NCBI RefSeq assembly: GCF_002078875.1
Contig: NC_034410.1
Location: forward strand, 38,874,797 to 38,938,796
Reading direction: 5' to 3'
DNA from: Numida meleagris
Taxonomy: Eukaryota; Chordata; Aves; Galliformes; Numididae
Length of the DNA: 64,000 nt
This document shows positions 35,211 to 48,374 of the stretch, one piece after another. The notes below the pieces were generated by a model. That model made no database searches and was not told the DNA's origin. It saw only the letters and a list, made by a program, of their open reading frames with translations. Each line of letters opens with the position of its first letter. Positions within the stretch are counted from its first letter, which is position 1. The position numbers and the translations under genes were made by a program.

Positions 35211-38200
35211 CCGCTCCGCTCCGTGCCCGCCCGCCCGCTCTCCCCGGGGCGGGCGGGGGCAATGGGCCCCGCTGCCACCGCCGCCGCCGCCGCCTCCGCC
35301 CGGCCCCGGCCGCGCCGCCTCGGGCAGCCCCGCACCGCCCTTTGTGAGCGCGGCGGCGGCGGCGGCGGGAGGCGGGGGGCCGGCGGCGGAGGTTGCTTGA
35401 GGACAGCGGGGCGGGGAGGCGCGGGGCCGGGGCGGCGGGCATTGTTCCGGCCGGGAGCCGCCGCCGCCGCCAAAGTTTGCTTCGCTCGCGGGGGGCAGCG
35501 CCGGAGGGTCCTCCCCGCGGGTCGGGCGGCGGCGGGGGCCGCTCACCTGCGGGAAGGAGGGAGCCCACCGGCGGCCCTCCGGCCCTGCTGTGTCATTGCG
35601 AGCCTCGGGTGGCGGAGTTCGGCGGGAAATGGGTCAGCCCGCAGCGCTCGGTGCGGGGATGTCTCGTGCCGGAGGAAAGTCGGGAGGGTGGCACGGAGGG
35701 AGGTTGCCATTGAGATCGCGGCGGCGGTGCGCGCTTTTGTCTGCGGGCACCGGCTTCATTTCCGCTAGTTCTCCCCGCCGTGCCGTGCCGTGCCCTGCCG
35801 GTGTGCGGGGCTGAGCCCGGGGCTGTCGGAGCGCGGTGCGGGCGCTGCTGCGAGCAGCGGGGTGTGCGTGCCGCGATGGGAGCAGCGGTGCGTGAGCGGG
35901 AGCCGAGCGATTCGCTGGGCGGATCGGCGCCCCGCGTAGGTGCCGAGCCCGGAATGAAGGCGGAACGGAGAGATGTTGCGATCCGCTGCCTTCGAGCCGC
36001 GGGTCTGAAAGTAGTTTTACTATAGTTTGGTTTTGTTGCAAATGGGTAAGAGAACGGGGACGCGACGAAGGAATGCGGAACGGCAGTGCAATAAATGAAT
36101 GCAACAACTCTGTCAGACCGCGTATTTGCGTGAGTGGAGTTGAAATCGCCGTGAGAAATGCAGGGGCTTTGGGAAACCTGGTATCTGTCACCGGAGAGCC
36201 CTGCTTTGTGCTGTTTGCCTCATGCAGTCTTAGGGTTTTCAGTTTGGTCAAATGCATCCTATTGTTTTAATTACAAGGGTGTATCAGAGCCTGATGGTCT
36301 GAACAGGGCCTGCACAGCTCGACAGGGTGGATCCAAGGGTTTCGTTTTTCCAGTGATACCCCGTGGTTTGTGTCTGGTGGTAGATGAACGCAGAATTCCA
36401 TCTCCCGTGAGTGATGAATATTTCATTCTGACGTGACTGCATGTTACTGTACACAGCGCAATGGATTGTGTGTGGCTGTTTCTAGGATCTTTTGCCTCGC
36501 GTCGTGTGACTTGATGGAATGTAGAATGCATTATTGCAAAATAATTGCAGTGGAGGGCCACAGTTGCCATTCACATGAGTTGGTTGTGCCGTCGCAAGGA
36601 GCCCTGCCATCGGCAGAAAGCAGCGCTCTGTAGTTACTTTCGGCTGTGCCACACGGTCTGTGTAATGCTTTACCCATTGTGGACACGAGGAAGGCAAAGG
36701 ACGCGTGGCTGAAGGTGAATGAGTGCTGGGGAAGGCTGATTATCGATGGTATGACTAATTAGCCCATTGCAGCATTGTAATTAACAGCATTGCACTGCTT
36801 TATTCTGTATTTGCTAGAATATTTTGGGCATACAGACAGAAGCGCTACCTTTTTTTCCCCCAGCTGTAGCCATGCAAAAGTATTGTGATAAATCCAATTT
36901 TTATTGTTTTAAATTGAATATCAGCTTCTCCAGGCTTGCTTGCCAAAGGGCTTGCAATGACTTTAGCTTGTATTTTTTGGGAAGTACTGTGATATTTCAA
37001 ACCTTCCTCAATGTACATCTCTTTGCAGGATGCTATCCCAGGACAACCAGTGCTTCTTGTTAGTGCAAAAGTATTTTGGATATCTGATGAAATAGTGGCA
37101 CTAGAAATGTGATGAGAAGGGAAAAACCCATTGAAGCAGTAGTAAAATCCAACCCTACTGTGAAAAAAAATGTGCAGGCACAAAACAAAACCCCCAGTTT
37201 GCTGGGGATACTGTCTAAGAGCTTTCTAAATGGATTGAAACAACAGTACCATTCTATTTTTGCCCCCTAAACAAATGTCATAGGCATGCTGATACATTTT
37301 AGAAGTGTGAGCGCTCTGCGTGGAAATTGTAAAGAACAAGAGAACTTGATTTTCTGACATGTTTACTTACGAATTCCAAAATATTAAGATCTTACAGAAT
37401 CTCATGATTCTACTGACAGGATGTGTTTTTTGGGATTATTCTTGAATCATGAAGAGCCGTGTATATTATCATTCAGCTTCACTGTCAACAGAGGTGAAAA
37501 TAGTTTACTTCCACCTCAGTAGAAGTGGGTCAATTCATACTCTAATAAAGCTACTTTTTGTCACTTCCTCCAAAAAGAACATTGCAGAATATTTTCTTAA
37601 TTCTGTGGAATTTCAGTAAAAGATACTGCTGTACTGTCGTTTCTGTTGATATTGTTTTTTTTTTGTCGTCTTTTCTTTTTCCTTTATTCCCTGTGATATG
37701 TTTGTTTTTCACTTGTCTTTGAACCTCAATAAAATTCTGAAACACATACATTATTTGAAATATATTCCACTGTCTTCAGCTCAGATGCTGACACGCTTAG
37801 GAGTATGCTTCAGTGCTTTGTTGGTGGAAGTCCTAAGTTACCTCCCACACATCTTTCTGTGTTGAAGCCACCTCTGAGCAATGTCTGAGTAGAGAAATGG
37901 TGAAGGTTGGTTTTATAATTTATTAAGTGTACAGTACTTGGCGCTTTAAAGCACAGTTGCCATTGAGGTAGGAAAAAATAAGCAGAAACAGTAGAAGGCA
38001 AGATTTAGAAGATGATTTGTATGAATATCATTTTTTCTCTTAAACCAAAACACATGGGAGAATGTTTTTCAACGTTTTCTGGTGTTTTTTTTTTTTTCTA
38101 CAATATTTTCTGTTATTTGAATCAGAAGGATGTAGGTGTAACCCCACACACAGCACCATGCCAACTTCTTCCTCTATGACACAGTGGGAGAGCGATTCCA

Positions 38201-41080
38201 TCTTTGAAGGGACGGGTGTAGGGAGTGCTGCAGGAGTTGTCTGCAGGAATAACGAGCTGGTGGGTTCAGGTAACGTGCTACAGCGGACACCGGGATGAGG
38301 GTTTTCCCAGGGCTGGTACCTTGCCTTGGGACTTTCAACAGCCAGTGTTGCAGTGTTTCCATCTTCCAAAGTCCTCCAAAAGTTGTTCCAAGGTACGGAT
38401 TTGCTCACGCAACTTTGCGCACCCCAATAAGAGCGTTTTATTTTGTTTTCCACTGAGGAAAACCTCGGGATGGCTGAGGTCTGCACAAGGCGTTTAGCAC
38501 AGATGATTTACAAGCACCCCCAGAGCTTTCACGTTATGCCCATCTTCCAGATGTAAAGATCCCTGTGAAATATCTCCAAGGTGAAGAACCTTCTGTGTAT
38601 TTATGTGGAAATGAGTGCACTAAGGTTGCCCCAAAAGCAAGCATGTCTGGACTGGGTACATTGTATTCTAGATCAAAAACAATTTGCCAGTGTTTGGTAT
38701 AAGGGTTCTGAAGTGTTTCGTGGGCTTATTTGTACAGCACTTCCCAGAATGCTCTTCTGCGACATCACTGTGAGTGGTACCCAGGTGTGAGCTACTGCAG
38801 GGGAAGAGCTGAGTGCTCTGGGGAAAAGCACTTGGTATTAACTTGGGAATTCTACTCTGCTGCACATGTGTTCTGCCGCAAAGCTGATTGTCAGCATCTG
38901 AAAGCCTTCTGCTAGTGTATTTACAGGACTACAGCCATCATCGATGAAGTGGTTATCTTCCACAAACAGGAGGTCAGGAGGAGCGAGAGGATCTTCCGAG
39001 TGAATTCTTTTTTGATAACGTATCTTAATGTATGTAGTTTTGTTTGGTTTGAAAAGCGACACTTAACTATGTGTTTTCCTTTAGAAAAGGCCTATGAAAT
39101 GTGATGCCTGCTTGGAGCAGGTGGTAGGAAGTTTTGTATTGTGGGGAGGTTGTTCCAGTCACAGGTCAGACATGCTTCCACTGGTCACTGCAGGCAGGCA
39201 GTTCCACCGTGCACAGGAGAGCAGTTCTCAGCCACTGTCTTCCTGGAGATCTAGATGTTCTTTCAGATAACCTGGGACCAGTCCATTGAACAACTTGAAT
39301 TGAAGAACCAAAAGCTGATACTGAACTAAGTAGTGGATAAGGGGGACCAGTCTGGGATGGGTGGGACAAAGAAAGCAGAGACAATGCTACCAGTTGCTGA
39401 TTTTAGCAGTGTCTCTTGATAACTCTTTAAATTGTACTAGTCTTGTACTTGTCTTCTACTAGTGGGAGTCTCCAAGCACTGAAGACCTTTTGCCAAGTGT
39501 ATCACAGGCAATGGTCCTGCCAAGACGTAATGCAGATGTGAAGAGCCAAGGTCAGGCCACTGGCAGCCCAGACAAATGGAAAATGGCAGAACGGAAATGG
39601 CAGAAAATTTTACTTTTGGCTGCTGATATTCTGAGAATTTGATGTCAGACAGAAATTCCAGTGTGTTTTTTAAGTGTGGGCAGCGCTGAAGAATGATGAC
39701 TTTTTGTTTAACTGCTAAGAAAGTTTCAGAAACTGTTCTTCACCCCAGCAACATCAGCTCTGATTTCTCCATGTCCACTTTTAAGTGTCTTCTTCGTTCT
39801 TAAGCTGCCAGGCTCTATGATATTTATATTGATCCATCTTGCATAGGTCAGTGTCTTCCTGACGAAATGGTCTGAAGAAAGGCTTATCAGTGCCAGCACC
39901 ACCTTCTTCCAGAGTTTCCCTTGGCTGGTGGCTGTCTGGTTGGTGGGTCTGTCCCAAGGCCACAGACCATCCTGAGTACCTCATATTTGGGACTGTGTCC
40001 CACTGAGTCCCAGGTCATGGCTGTAGGGCAGACTCTAATGTGTGGTGGTGTGGGAAGGATCCTGGCTGTATCTGCCTGCCATCTGCCTCTGGGAGGCAGG
40101 CTCTGGTCCTTTGTTCTGCTGCTACAGGCAGCAGAGCTCATAGCCTCATCAACAGGTTTCAGTGAGCAGGGCCCAGGGGCCATCTGCTCTGAGGAGAATT
40201 AAAAAATTTTAGATTAAAAAAATCAAAACAGGCAATTTGCTATGAACTGAGAGCCTTGCTTTGCAGACAGGTCTACTTCTGCTTTTCCATGCATTTGATG
40301 TACTCTGCCTCTAACACTTCTCTTGCCTTCTAGTGAGAGAATCCTTAGATGAACCTAGGATTCTACCTTTATTGCAGAAATAAGCAGATGAGAAAAGGTG
40401 AGAAGAACAGAGAGAAAGAGAGAAAAGAAACACAGCTGTTAACATCTCAATTGAAGGCAAGACTAATAAATTGCTATTTTATTAGACATCAGAGAATCTA
40501 GAAGGAGAAGAGATGTTGGGAATTAGGCCTTATAGTTTTCATAGCTCCAAAGTTAATTTTTATCCTGAATTATCAGAATAACTTTAAGTGATGTAGGAGG
40601 TGTTACTTTGGGTAAAATAAACACACATTTCAAATATATTCATTTTGAAGTGAAGTATTGAACATTTAGAATCTGGAGAGTGAGGTCCAGCACTGGTTTA
40701 CGTCAGAGTTAAAACATGAAGTTGGAGAGGAAGGAGCTGAGTTCCACACTTTGCCAGCATCTGCATTAAAATGACATACTTGCATGTGAACGATTCTTGA
40801 AAATTTTACATGACACCGGGATTTATAGTATAGTATAACACGGTATTTAAAATAGTTACCTTCTTAAATAAATTGCATGCGAAATGTTTTGGCAACGAGC
40901 AAACAGCTATTTAAGTTTTTCAACCAACTGATCAATAAGTGGATGAAGCTTGAACAGCTGATCACGCTGTGAAAGAGTCCTGAGGTAAACATAGAATTGA
41001 CCATTCTAATGCTGAGATTTTATGAAAAGTGAGTGCTACTTATAGTTATTACAAAATGAAGTGCATATGTAGTTGATTGT

Positions 41081-41545
41081 GTAACAAATCCAGGGACATA
41101 AACAATGAACATCATGGGTGGGAGCTAAGCAACACTCTTGAGTCATCAGAAACAGAACCGCAAATGTTGTTTGCAGAGGACAGGCTCTCTGGCTAAAGGC
41201 AAATTTCATCTTGGCTGCAGGAGGGCTGCGAGGATTCCTACTCTGGAAGATGCAGCATTGAAAAGGGCATTGTTATCTACTCTTGAACTGCTGGGACATT
41301 GCCTTGACTCAGACGTAGTGGTATGTGCCTGTGCCTATGTTCTGTGGCTGCAAAGCAGCCCTATTCAGGACTGCACATGAGAGACTATAGTTTGGCCAGT
41401 GCATAGCATATCCTTCTCACTTATGTAGAGCATGTTCTCAAAAGGCGGGTGTTCACAGCCACTCCTGTCCAGGGGTTGAGTGCCAGCTTGTAACAAATCT
41501 GGGCCTTTGAACAATGGATAATCAATGAGGCTGGGAAAGAACAAT
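41081..41545 (+). repeat. Diverged direct repeats starting TGTAACAAATC, possible LTR remnants
   Basis: Two segments about 408 bp apart share the order gtaacaaatc, gg, acaatg, a TCA/GGG block and aacaa followed by cttg: near 41083-41138 and 41490-41550. Both begin with TGTAACAAATC-like sequence, as an LTR with a TG start would. Similarity fades beyond about 60 bp and internal retroviral sequence is not seen. Confidence 0.35.
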
Positions 41546-42966
41546 ACCCTTGTTGGTGCATGCTATTCCCAGGGTTTTGCTAGATGCTTTCAGTGTTTTT
41601 AGGCCATCTCTGTCTGTGCTGAAGCTCACTGTGTCATGCTGCATCCTTACAGAGCAGCAATTCTCACTGTTCTGAGGTTAAGTTTACCTGGCTGCGAAAG
41701 TGAGGCACTGCTACGGATGTGTGAACTGGTTCAGTTTGATTCGGTTCTGTATCTCTGGTGGTTCTCTGCCTGGCTGTAGCCATGCCACTCGCATAATGAC
41801 TGGGATTATTTCCCAGCAGCTTGTGCTAGGTGGCTCTCTGTACTGATTAGCTGCCAGTAGTAATTACCCAGTAAGGGCATAAAATTTGCACAGTCTCAGA
41901 AGAGTTATTAGTTTCTAACAACCCGTTTCTCAGAAAATACCCAAATAGTAAAGAGAATGGGACTGCAGTTGTAGACAGGAAAAAATGACATTAACAGTAC
42001 TGATAATATTTCCATGAAGGTATTGCTCAGATCAAGTGCTAATGTGACGTTTAAACATATGAAAGAAACAAGGACAGACTGGAAAGATATTACAAATATT
42101 AAGTATTCTACAGTTGTTTCTTTCTTTCCTTCCTCACTCCTCATCCTTTCTCCGTGGCTCTGGAATTCTCTTCCGTCCATTCTGTTTCATTTAGCCAGCT
42201 ATAAGGGGAACATGAATTGTTCCAGGAAGTAACTGGTGCATCTTAACTGGGATAAAACAAGACTCAATTTGGCTCATAGTGTAGACGAGTACTGTCATGT
42301 ATAAAATTTGTTAGACAGCCACAATTTACTAGAAAAAAAGTAATTCTTCCATGCCTAATGGCTTCTGCCATGTGTTTAAATACAGCTGTTATTTTCATTA
42401 TACATTCTATTAAGTGAAGACCAATCTTGTTATAGAAGCAGAATGGAAATGGTTTCCTTGACTGAAAAACAAGTACTGGGTTAATAAAAATGACAAACTC
42501 AAGCCTCCAAAGATTTTTATGTATTACTCTTCTCTGGTTTCAGAGGTTGTTCTTTTGAACACCTTGACCTATAGTTCCAGAATTCATTCTTTCCCCAAAA
42601 ATATTCAAATTGGTCAAAGTGATAATGTCATCAACAACTGAAAATCCTGCAAGAAGATAAAATATGTATTTCCAAATCTAGCTTTAGACCTCCTGCAAAG
42701 TATTGTTATCGCTGACTGACAAGGGAAAATAAAGTGGTTTGGCACCTATGCCTTTTCCTTTAACTCAGATTATATGTTAATTGATTCCAACAAGTGCCTC
42801 AAGCACCACTGACACCTCTTCTTCACTGCTTACTAATGACTGTGATCTCACTGAGGTTATTACTAACTATATACTCATTGCCAGGAGCCTGTTGGGGGAA
42901 TCCTCTTTTTGGATCCAAACCAATATACTCCAGTAGAGTCTTTGTGGAAGGAGAGTTAAAGGGGCG

Positions 42967-42995
42967 ATAGCTACAGCTACAATTGCTGTAGCTAT
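42967..42995. repeat. Perfect 11-bp inverted repeat (hairpin-capable)
   Basis: atagctacagc (42967-42977) and gctgtagctat (42985-42995) are exact reverse complements around a 7-base loop. No terminator or known RNA context surrounds it. Confidence 0.75.
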
Positions 42996-44995
42996 TGTAT
43001 TTAGTAGTAGTATGAAATTAGCCATGATATAATAGGTTTGCATTGTGCTTTGCCGAGAATTTGAAAAGTATGTTAGTGCCTTGAGGTATTTGCTATGTGA
43101 ATCAGACGTAGTACAGGAAGGATTCCTGCAAGTCCTCACAGATGGGCAAGTGAGCATGTTGTGTGGGGATAGGATGCAAGTAACGTCTGCTCTTCAGGCG
43201 AATTAAGAGTGAAATGGAGTGATATGGAGAGCAGAGAGGGAGTCCTTGCTGGAAAGCTAATTAAAAACAGCAACTTCTTAGTAGGACTGGGAGGAAGGAG
43301 TTTGTAAGGTTCATATTCCAAGACGAAAGAACTTTATGAAGTGTGTATTGGGTCCATGTGGAGTTAAGGAAGCACAGAACAGAATCTCGTGGAGTGCACA
43401 ACATGCACATCTAGGCTTCACAGACATTACACAGTGCCCTGGTTAGCCTTGTTAACTTTGTTGAGTGTTCTTTGAGGACATGCAGACTTTCAAAGTATGT
43501 GAAAGCCACTTTAATAATTAATTGGCTCCCTCCCACCTATTGCTTCCTATCTAATAAAAGACAATAGTTATTCCTTGCTAAAGCCAACAGATACAAACAT
43601 ATTTAGGTTAGTTGAGTTTGAGATATGAGAAGCTAGAAAGGAAATCCCCAAAGATCTTAGAACTGAAACAATCCCCATTTTTTTTTTTTGTCTTATTTCT
43701 CCCATGACTCTCATATGATTTGCTCTTAGACTAAATTTTCCCTTATCTGGTAACTGATTTCAGGAAGATCAATTCGTTTTCAAGGAACAAGAAGCGTGTG
43801 TGCACGTCCGTTTGAACTGATTTATAACTGGAAGCATGTTTCAGCTATACTGTGTCAGGGAGACATGCTGAGATTTCCAAGTGATAAACTGACTTCTGCC
43901 TTAAGCAGAGCTGCCACCACACTCACCATCATTGACATCACTGCATGAGCAGTGTGACGCAGGAAATGACACGCCATTATCAGATAGCTGTTAAGATGGA
44001 TGCAGGGAAATGGTGAGCTTGCTGGCATGACCTCAAAGACAGGCATCCAGGGGTGTTCTGCAGTCACTTAAGGGTGTGCAGTTAAAGTGTGCCTGTCATG
44101 CACTTGGGGAAATTTTTATTTAACCAGAGAACACTTAAGTTTGGAATGGACCATGAATGTTTTTCCAGAGGGAGAAGGGAGGAAACCGGCAAGCTTAAGG
44201 AAGGAGAACTGTACTGACCAAGAGCAGCAAGTTGGTAACAAAGGTTCTGACATTGATCCTGGATGTGACTTTACTGCCTTTCCACAATCAGGAGGCGGTC
44301 AGTGTGATGGAAGTCCACTGTCACTGGCTACTGTGGTTTTATACAAAGCAGAGCCCTGTTAGGTCTTCAAATGGGGACTTGAATGTGCCACTTTCCGAAC
44401 ATGTCAAGAGGACACACTGCCTGCAGAAGATAAATAAATGATGAATCAATTCTAAGAGAAGCCATGTGGAGGTAGAAAGTCAGAGCCAATCAAGGTCAAT
44501 GTGGCTCAGGGAGCCTTTACAAGAAGGGTCATTCCTCAGGGCTGTCATGAGATAATCAGCCAGGTCTGTGCCTGAACTGGAATCGCCAGTGCTGGGAAAT
44601 GGTGCTCAGTGCAGGAACAAGGCTCTAGCTTCTCTATCAGGTCCAGTCTGTGCTGTGCATGTGCTGCCTCTTTGTAAGAACCACGAACTACTCTCTCTCT
44701 TTAGGCAGTGTTTCATAGCCACTTCCTTTTGCACACTGTTGCACACAGAATAGTGACCAAGATCTTTCTTGCTATTTAGCCAGCAATGTGGTTGTATTTA
44801 TAACTATTATTTTAGAGTTAGACCTACAACTTCACAACAGGCTGTCTGTCTATTCCACAGAGTGTAGCTCTATTCTTGGTACCTCAAGACTATCCACAAT
44901 GCCTGTTGTCTACACTTACAATCAGAGTATGTGAAGAGGTGGCATTCAGCAATACCGGTCTGAATTTTACAAGTGTCCATGCACTTCATAGAATC

Positions 44996-45070
44996 ATAGA
45001 ATGGCTTGGGTTGCAAGGGACTTTAAAGATCTCGTTCCAAACACCCTTGTCATGAGCAGGGATGCCTATG
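44996..45070 (-). mobile_element. CR1 LINE 3'-end fragment (antisense, short)
   Basis: 'tcatagaatcatagaatggc', 'ttgggttgcaagggacttta', 'aagatctcgttccaaacacc' and 'gtcatgagcagggatgcc' form the last ~75 bp of a CR1 copy, reversed. It keeps the octamer-type terminus, as a strongly 5'-truncated insertion would. Confidence 0.92.
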
Positions 45071-46262
45071 TAGCCCTGACATCAGGGCATCAGGCTCCTC
45101 ATAGGCATCATCTCTGATCGTAGTATGAGACTTCCTTATTCATACATTCGTATCTGATGGTAATAACTCAAGGAGACTAGAGCCATGAGAAGTAGATAAC
45201 CATAGATAGCATGCGCTGACCTACTAGCAGCTGTATGTTACTAATGAGAACTAGGAGCAAGAAGACACAACAATACAACAGTTAACAAGTGCCTAAAGCT
45301 TTGCTGGTGATCCGTCTCTTACCTACACTAAGGAAAACTTTTCATGGATCTTATGTGTACCACATCTGTCACCCTTTGCTATTTTTAAGGGGTGGATCAG
45401 AGCAGTTACACCTGCTAGTGTGCAGTTCTGTGATATCAACAGTTTTAGTGTGCGGTATGCTCCTTGCTTTGTTGTACGTTGTACGGGTTCTCTTGCCAGC
45501 ACCATGGCAGAGACGGCACAGCTACCCAGAAAACTGTGAGGATGACATGGGTCAGGAGCAGAGAGTTTAAAAGGTGATTTACCTAGCAGTAAGTGCAGAA
45601 ATGTGCTATGCACCAAGCTACTGCGTGCACAAGCAAAAGTACATGTAGTGTGTAGAGTAAAGGTAGAAAATGCCAACTTTGGCTTCCAAGTAAGATTTGT
45701 TATATTATAATGGTGCATAAAAGTATTAGGGAAAAAACACATATGCAACAGTTAGGCAAGAATAGTAAACCTTTTTAAATCTCAAACAATAGAAAATGCA
45801 TAAACGCAACAGCGAGATCTACTGAAAAAAATTAGGTGCAAAGTTAAGGAAAAGAGGGACAAGATAGGTTATTCATCTTCCTCTGCTGTTAGCAGGTGTG
45901 AGTGAATGGGACCTGCTGGTATGGCAGGCTGTTGCTTGCTCTCAAGTGTCTGGGGGCACTTTCCCCGTTAGTGAAATACTCTTTGGGTATTGTCATCTGT
46001 TCAGGTGGTACTGGATGCCAGTGCAATACTGGCCTTAATGAGACCAAAGCAGCACCTCGGATCTGTAGTCTCTTACTCTCTCTTCTCCTATCTTCCTAGT
46101 CTAGTGCCAACATATACTGCAATGCTGCTGTGGGATCAGGAGAAGAGAGAAGAGACTCACCCTTGGTATGGATATTGCTGTAGCTCTCTGTGAAGAAGTT
46201 TAGTACTTCAGCACTTTGACCCACCTGTACAAGATTCAGAAGGACTAATGTGTTATTAAATT

Positions 46263-46278
46263 AAAAAAAAAAAAAAAA
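46263..46278. repeat. Poly-A tract
   Basis: Sixteen uninterrupted A residues. Confidence 0.9.
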
Positions 46279-46961
46279 GATACTTCTTTAACACTGAGAT
46301 CTAATTTTTGTCTTAATAGTAGGCTGTGGACAAATGTTGCATCCTTCTGGCAAAGGAAGTTTCTCGCTCATTTTTCACAGGCTAAGGAGCATGGTCTATT
46401 TCACCTTCTTGGAGTGATTTCTGGCTGAGTAAAACTTGTTTGGGGAAGAAGCTGCACAGGATGGAGCAGGGAGGTACAAATTGTTAAAAACAATCTGGAG
46501 GAACATGGATTAGTAGGATCGGGGGAGGTGGTCATGTCCGTTGGCAGGAATGTAGCAGTTTAAAGGATTCTTGAGTTTACACACATAACAGAAGGGCAGG
46601 CTACAGCACGAATGGGAAATTGAAACCCACTTCTCTGTGTTAAGCTCCTCAAGATAGGAAGAGAACTATTTTACCTAGTTTAATTTTGTGAGTACTTTTC
46701 GCAACTGGAGGAAAAGGAAGGAAGGAGGGAATGTAGACAGGTTGCAATTTAAAGTAAATTTGTGCATTTCAAGTTTGTTAAAATAACACATATCTTGAAT
46801 ATGCACAGTCCAAATCTTACCCTTTTCCAAACAAAATACAGGAACTCTCCTGATGAGTTTTTGCTTGGTATTAGGAATTATTTTTTTCTTGGAGGTGAAG
46901 ATATTGTAGATCTTCCACTTCAGTCTTCTGTGATTCTGTGGCTGAAAATGCTCTGAAGATC

Positions 46962-46984
46962 TTTTTTTTTTTTTTTTTTTTTTT
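46962..46984. repeat. Poly-T tract
   Basis: Twenty-three uninterrupted T residues. Confidence 0.9.
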
Positions 46985-48341
46985 AATAGAACTGCATCTA
47001 TGCAGAAATTTCAGATGCACTCCTACTCCAAAAGTTGTTTTGAATTTCCTGACAATTGTATAAAATGAATGCAACCGTAAATAAAATTACTCACTTTAGT
47101 CTTACAGTCCTGTGAACACTTGCAGGATCAGACCTTGCAATTTTGAGCTTTAGAAGGCGAAGTACCAGATCTTTCTGTGTATCTCACTGCTGCTACAATG
47201 AGACCTGTGTACTTATGTGTATATCTGTAGTACAAGGTGTAATATTTTGACAGTGTAAAATTGTATTTCCTACTGTATCTAGTCTTGGAGCTCAGTAAAA
47301 AAGTGTGCTGTGAAAGTGAGATCCTAAAAGAGTGTATCTAACCTGAATCTACTGTTGGTGGTTGATAGTTCACATAAAGTGCTAGCGTAATAGCTGAACA
47401 AGGGTTTGAAGCACCTTAAAAAATATATTTTAAAATAGTAGCCATCGGCAAAATTGCACTGTTTTAGGATGATACATTTAAAGAGCCATTTCATTACAGT
47501 GCAGTATTTCAAATTCCAAGTAGCCTCTTTTTTGCCATGTGAAAGGTTGTTGCATGACATTGTCAAAAGTTGATTTTGGCACTGTGGTGTTAACCTGCAA
47601 ATAGGTATATGAGAGCAGGTTGCTTTGTTGTCTCACTAGTGTATCAGATAGAAGAGTAATGCATCTGTAAGAGATCCACGTTGCGTTTTCATCAGCTGCT
47701 GGTGGTGACACTCTTAAGAAAGGGCCAAATTCTTGTACCTAGAAATGTATTTGTCAACTAAATAGGAGCATGCAAGAGAACAGTTCAGTCGCATTTTGCT
47801 TTCATTTTTTTCTCTTTTGTGCTAGGGCATAACTTCCAACTGTCAGCTCTTTCAGCTGAGTGTCAGCCTTTTTATAATTGCTGCAGCATGTCAACCCCTT
47901 TAAGATTACCATATGTCAGCTGTTTACCATATCGACTGAAAGCACGCATGTTGAGTTGCTCCCCTTTGCCCTACCCATGTTCTCCTGGTGGCAGCTGGGG
48001 GATGATTTCAGCTGTCAGGTCAACTACTTGCAGGAATGCCTCTGGTATTAACTGTGGCTCTTCTGAGCCCAGGAAGGTCCATCAGTGCCACAGCCCCACA
48101 GCGGCAACAGTGTGGTGGGTGAGCTTGGAGGTGAGCTTCTGTACCTCATCCCTTCCTTCCTTACCTGGATATTTAGGCAACCAGAAAGCAATTACATTGG
48201 AGGTTGTGGAATCCCTGTGGGAATTTGCTTCTGGCTGCAGAAGCAAGAGGATCTGTCCGTCCCAGTATCCGCCCTGATTTTTGACTAATTCTATAGGATG
48301 TTGTGCCTTGAAATTATTTTGAAGTGTTGCAATCACCCTAA

Positions 48342-48342
<1 letters not shown>

Positions 48343-48374
<32 letters not shown>
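48343..48374. repeat. 32-base uninterrupted C tract
   Basis: Thirty-two consecutive C residues, flanked by AAT and AGT. Long C/G homopolymers are rare in vertebrate DNA; this one can form a G-quadruplex on the minus strand or an i-motif on the plus strand. The exact length may be affected by sequencing or assembly error. Confidence 0.9.

Larger units (their letters stand above)
34150..36120. promoter_or_regulatory. CpG island containing the promoter of the + strand gene
   Basis: Composition jumps from about 40% to very high GC, with dense undepleted CpG, GC boxes (ccccgccc/gggcgggg types) and runs of GCC/CGG. The ATG-bearing first coding exon, a CA repeat and a consensus donor lie inside it. 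This is typical of the promoter of a broadly used or developmental vertebrate gene. A fixed TATA box is not evident near the likely start; an A/T patch at 34384-34396 (aaaataaaataaa) lies at the upstream edge. Long overlapping frames on both strands here, up to 308 codons, come from GC richness, which makes stop codons rare, and are not separate genes. Confidence 0.93.
36121..44995. other. Probable intron 1, first part; no exon supported
   Basis: Composition falls back to AT-rich. The 148-codon minus frame at 38040-38486 and the overlapping + frames at 38062-38497 have no domain. A block at 36740-36810 with several TAATTA/ATTA cores looks like homeodomain-type regulatory DNA. A perfect 11-bp inverted repeat lies at 42967-42995. 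Direct similarity between about 41081 and 41488 may reflect an LTR-type element. No RNA gene recognised. Confidence 0.5.

Noticed and set aside
34466..36257. Very long overlapping open frames on both strands (up to 308 codons)
   Set aside because: They overlap in several frames in CpG-island DNA where stop codons are rare, encode Pro/Arg/Ala/Gly low complexity and ignore the consensus donor at 35205.
38040..38486. 148-codon minus frame, and a + strand exon-like stretch ending at CAG|GTAACG (about 38268)
   Set aside because: The + stretch has a pyrimidine tract and donor-like end, but no frame links it in phase with exon 1 and no protein motif is present. The minus frame is Lys/Ser-rich noise.
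39160..39360. Stretch resembling an old vertebrate dispersed repeat (aaccaaaagctgatactgaa region)
   Set aside because: Only a vague memory of similar repeats; not enough to name or bound an element.
45323..45748. 141-codon minus frame
   Set aside because: No domain, no splice signals, and a + frame overlaps it; chance length in 64 kb.
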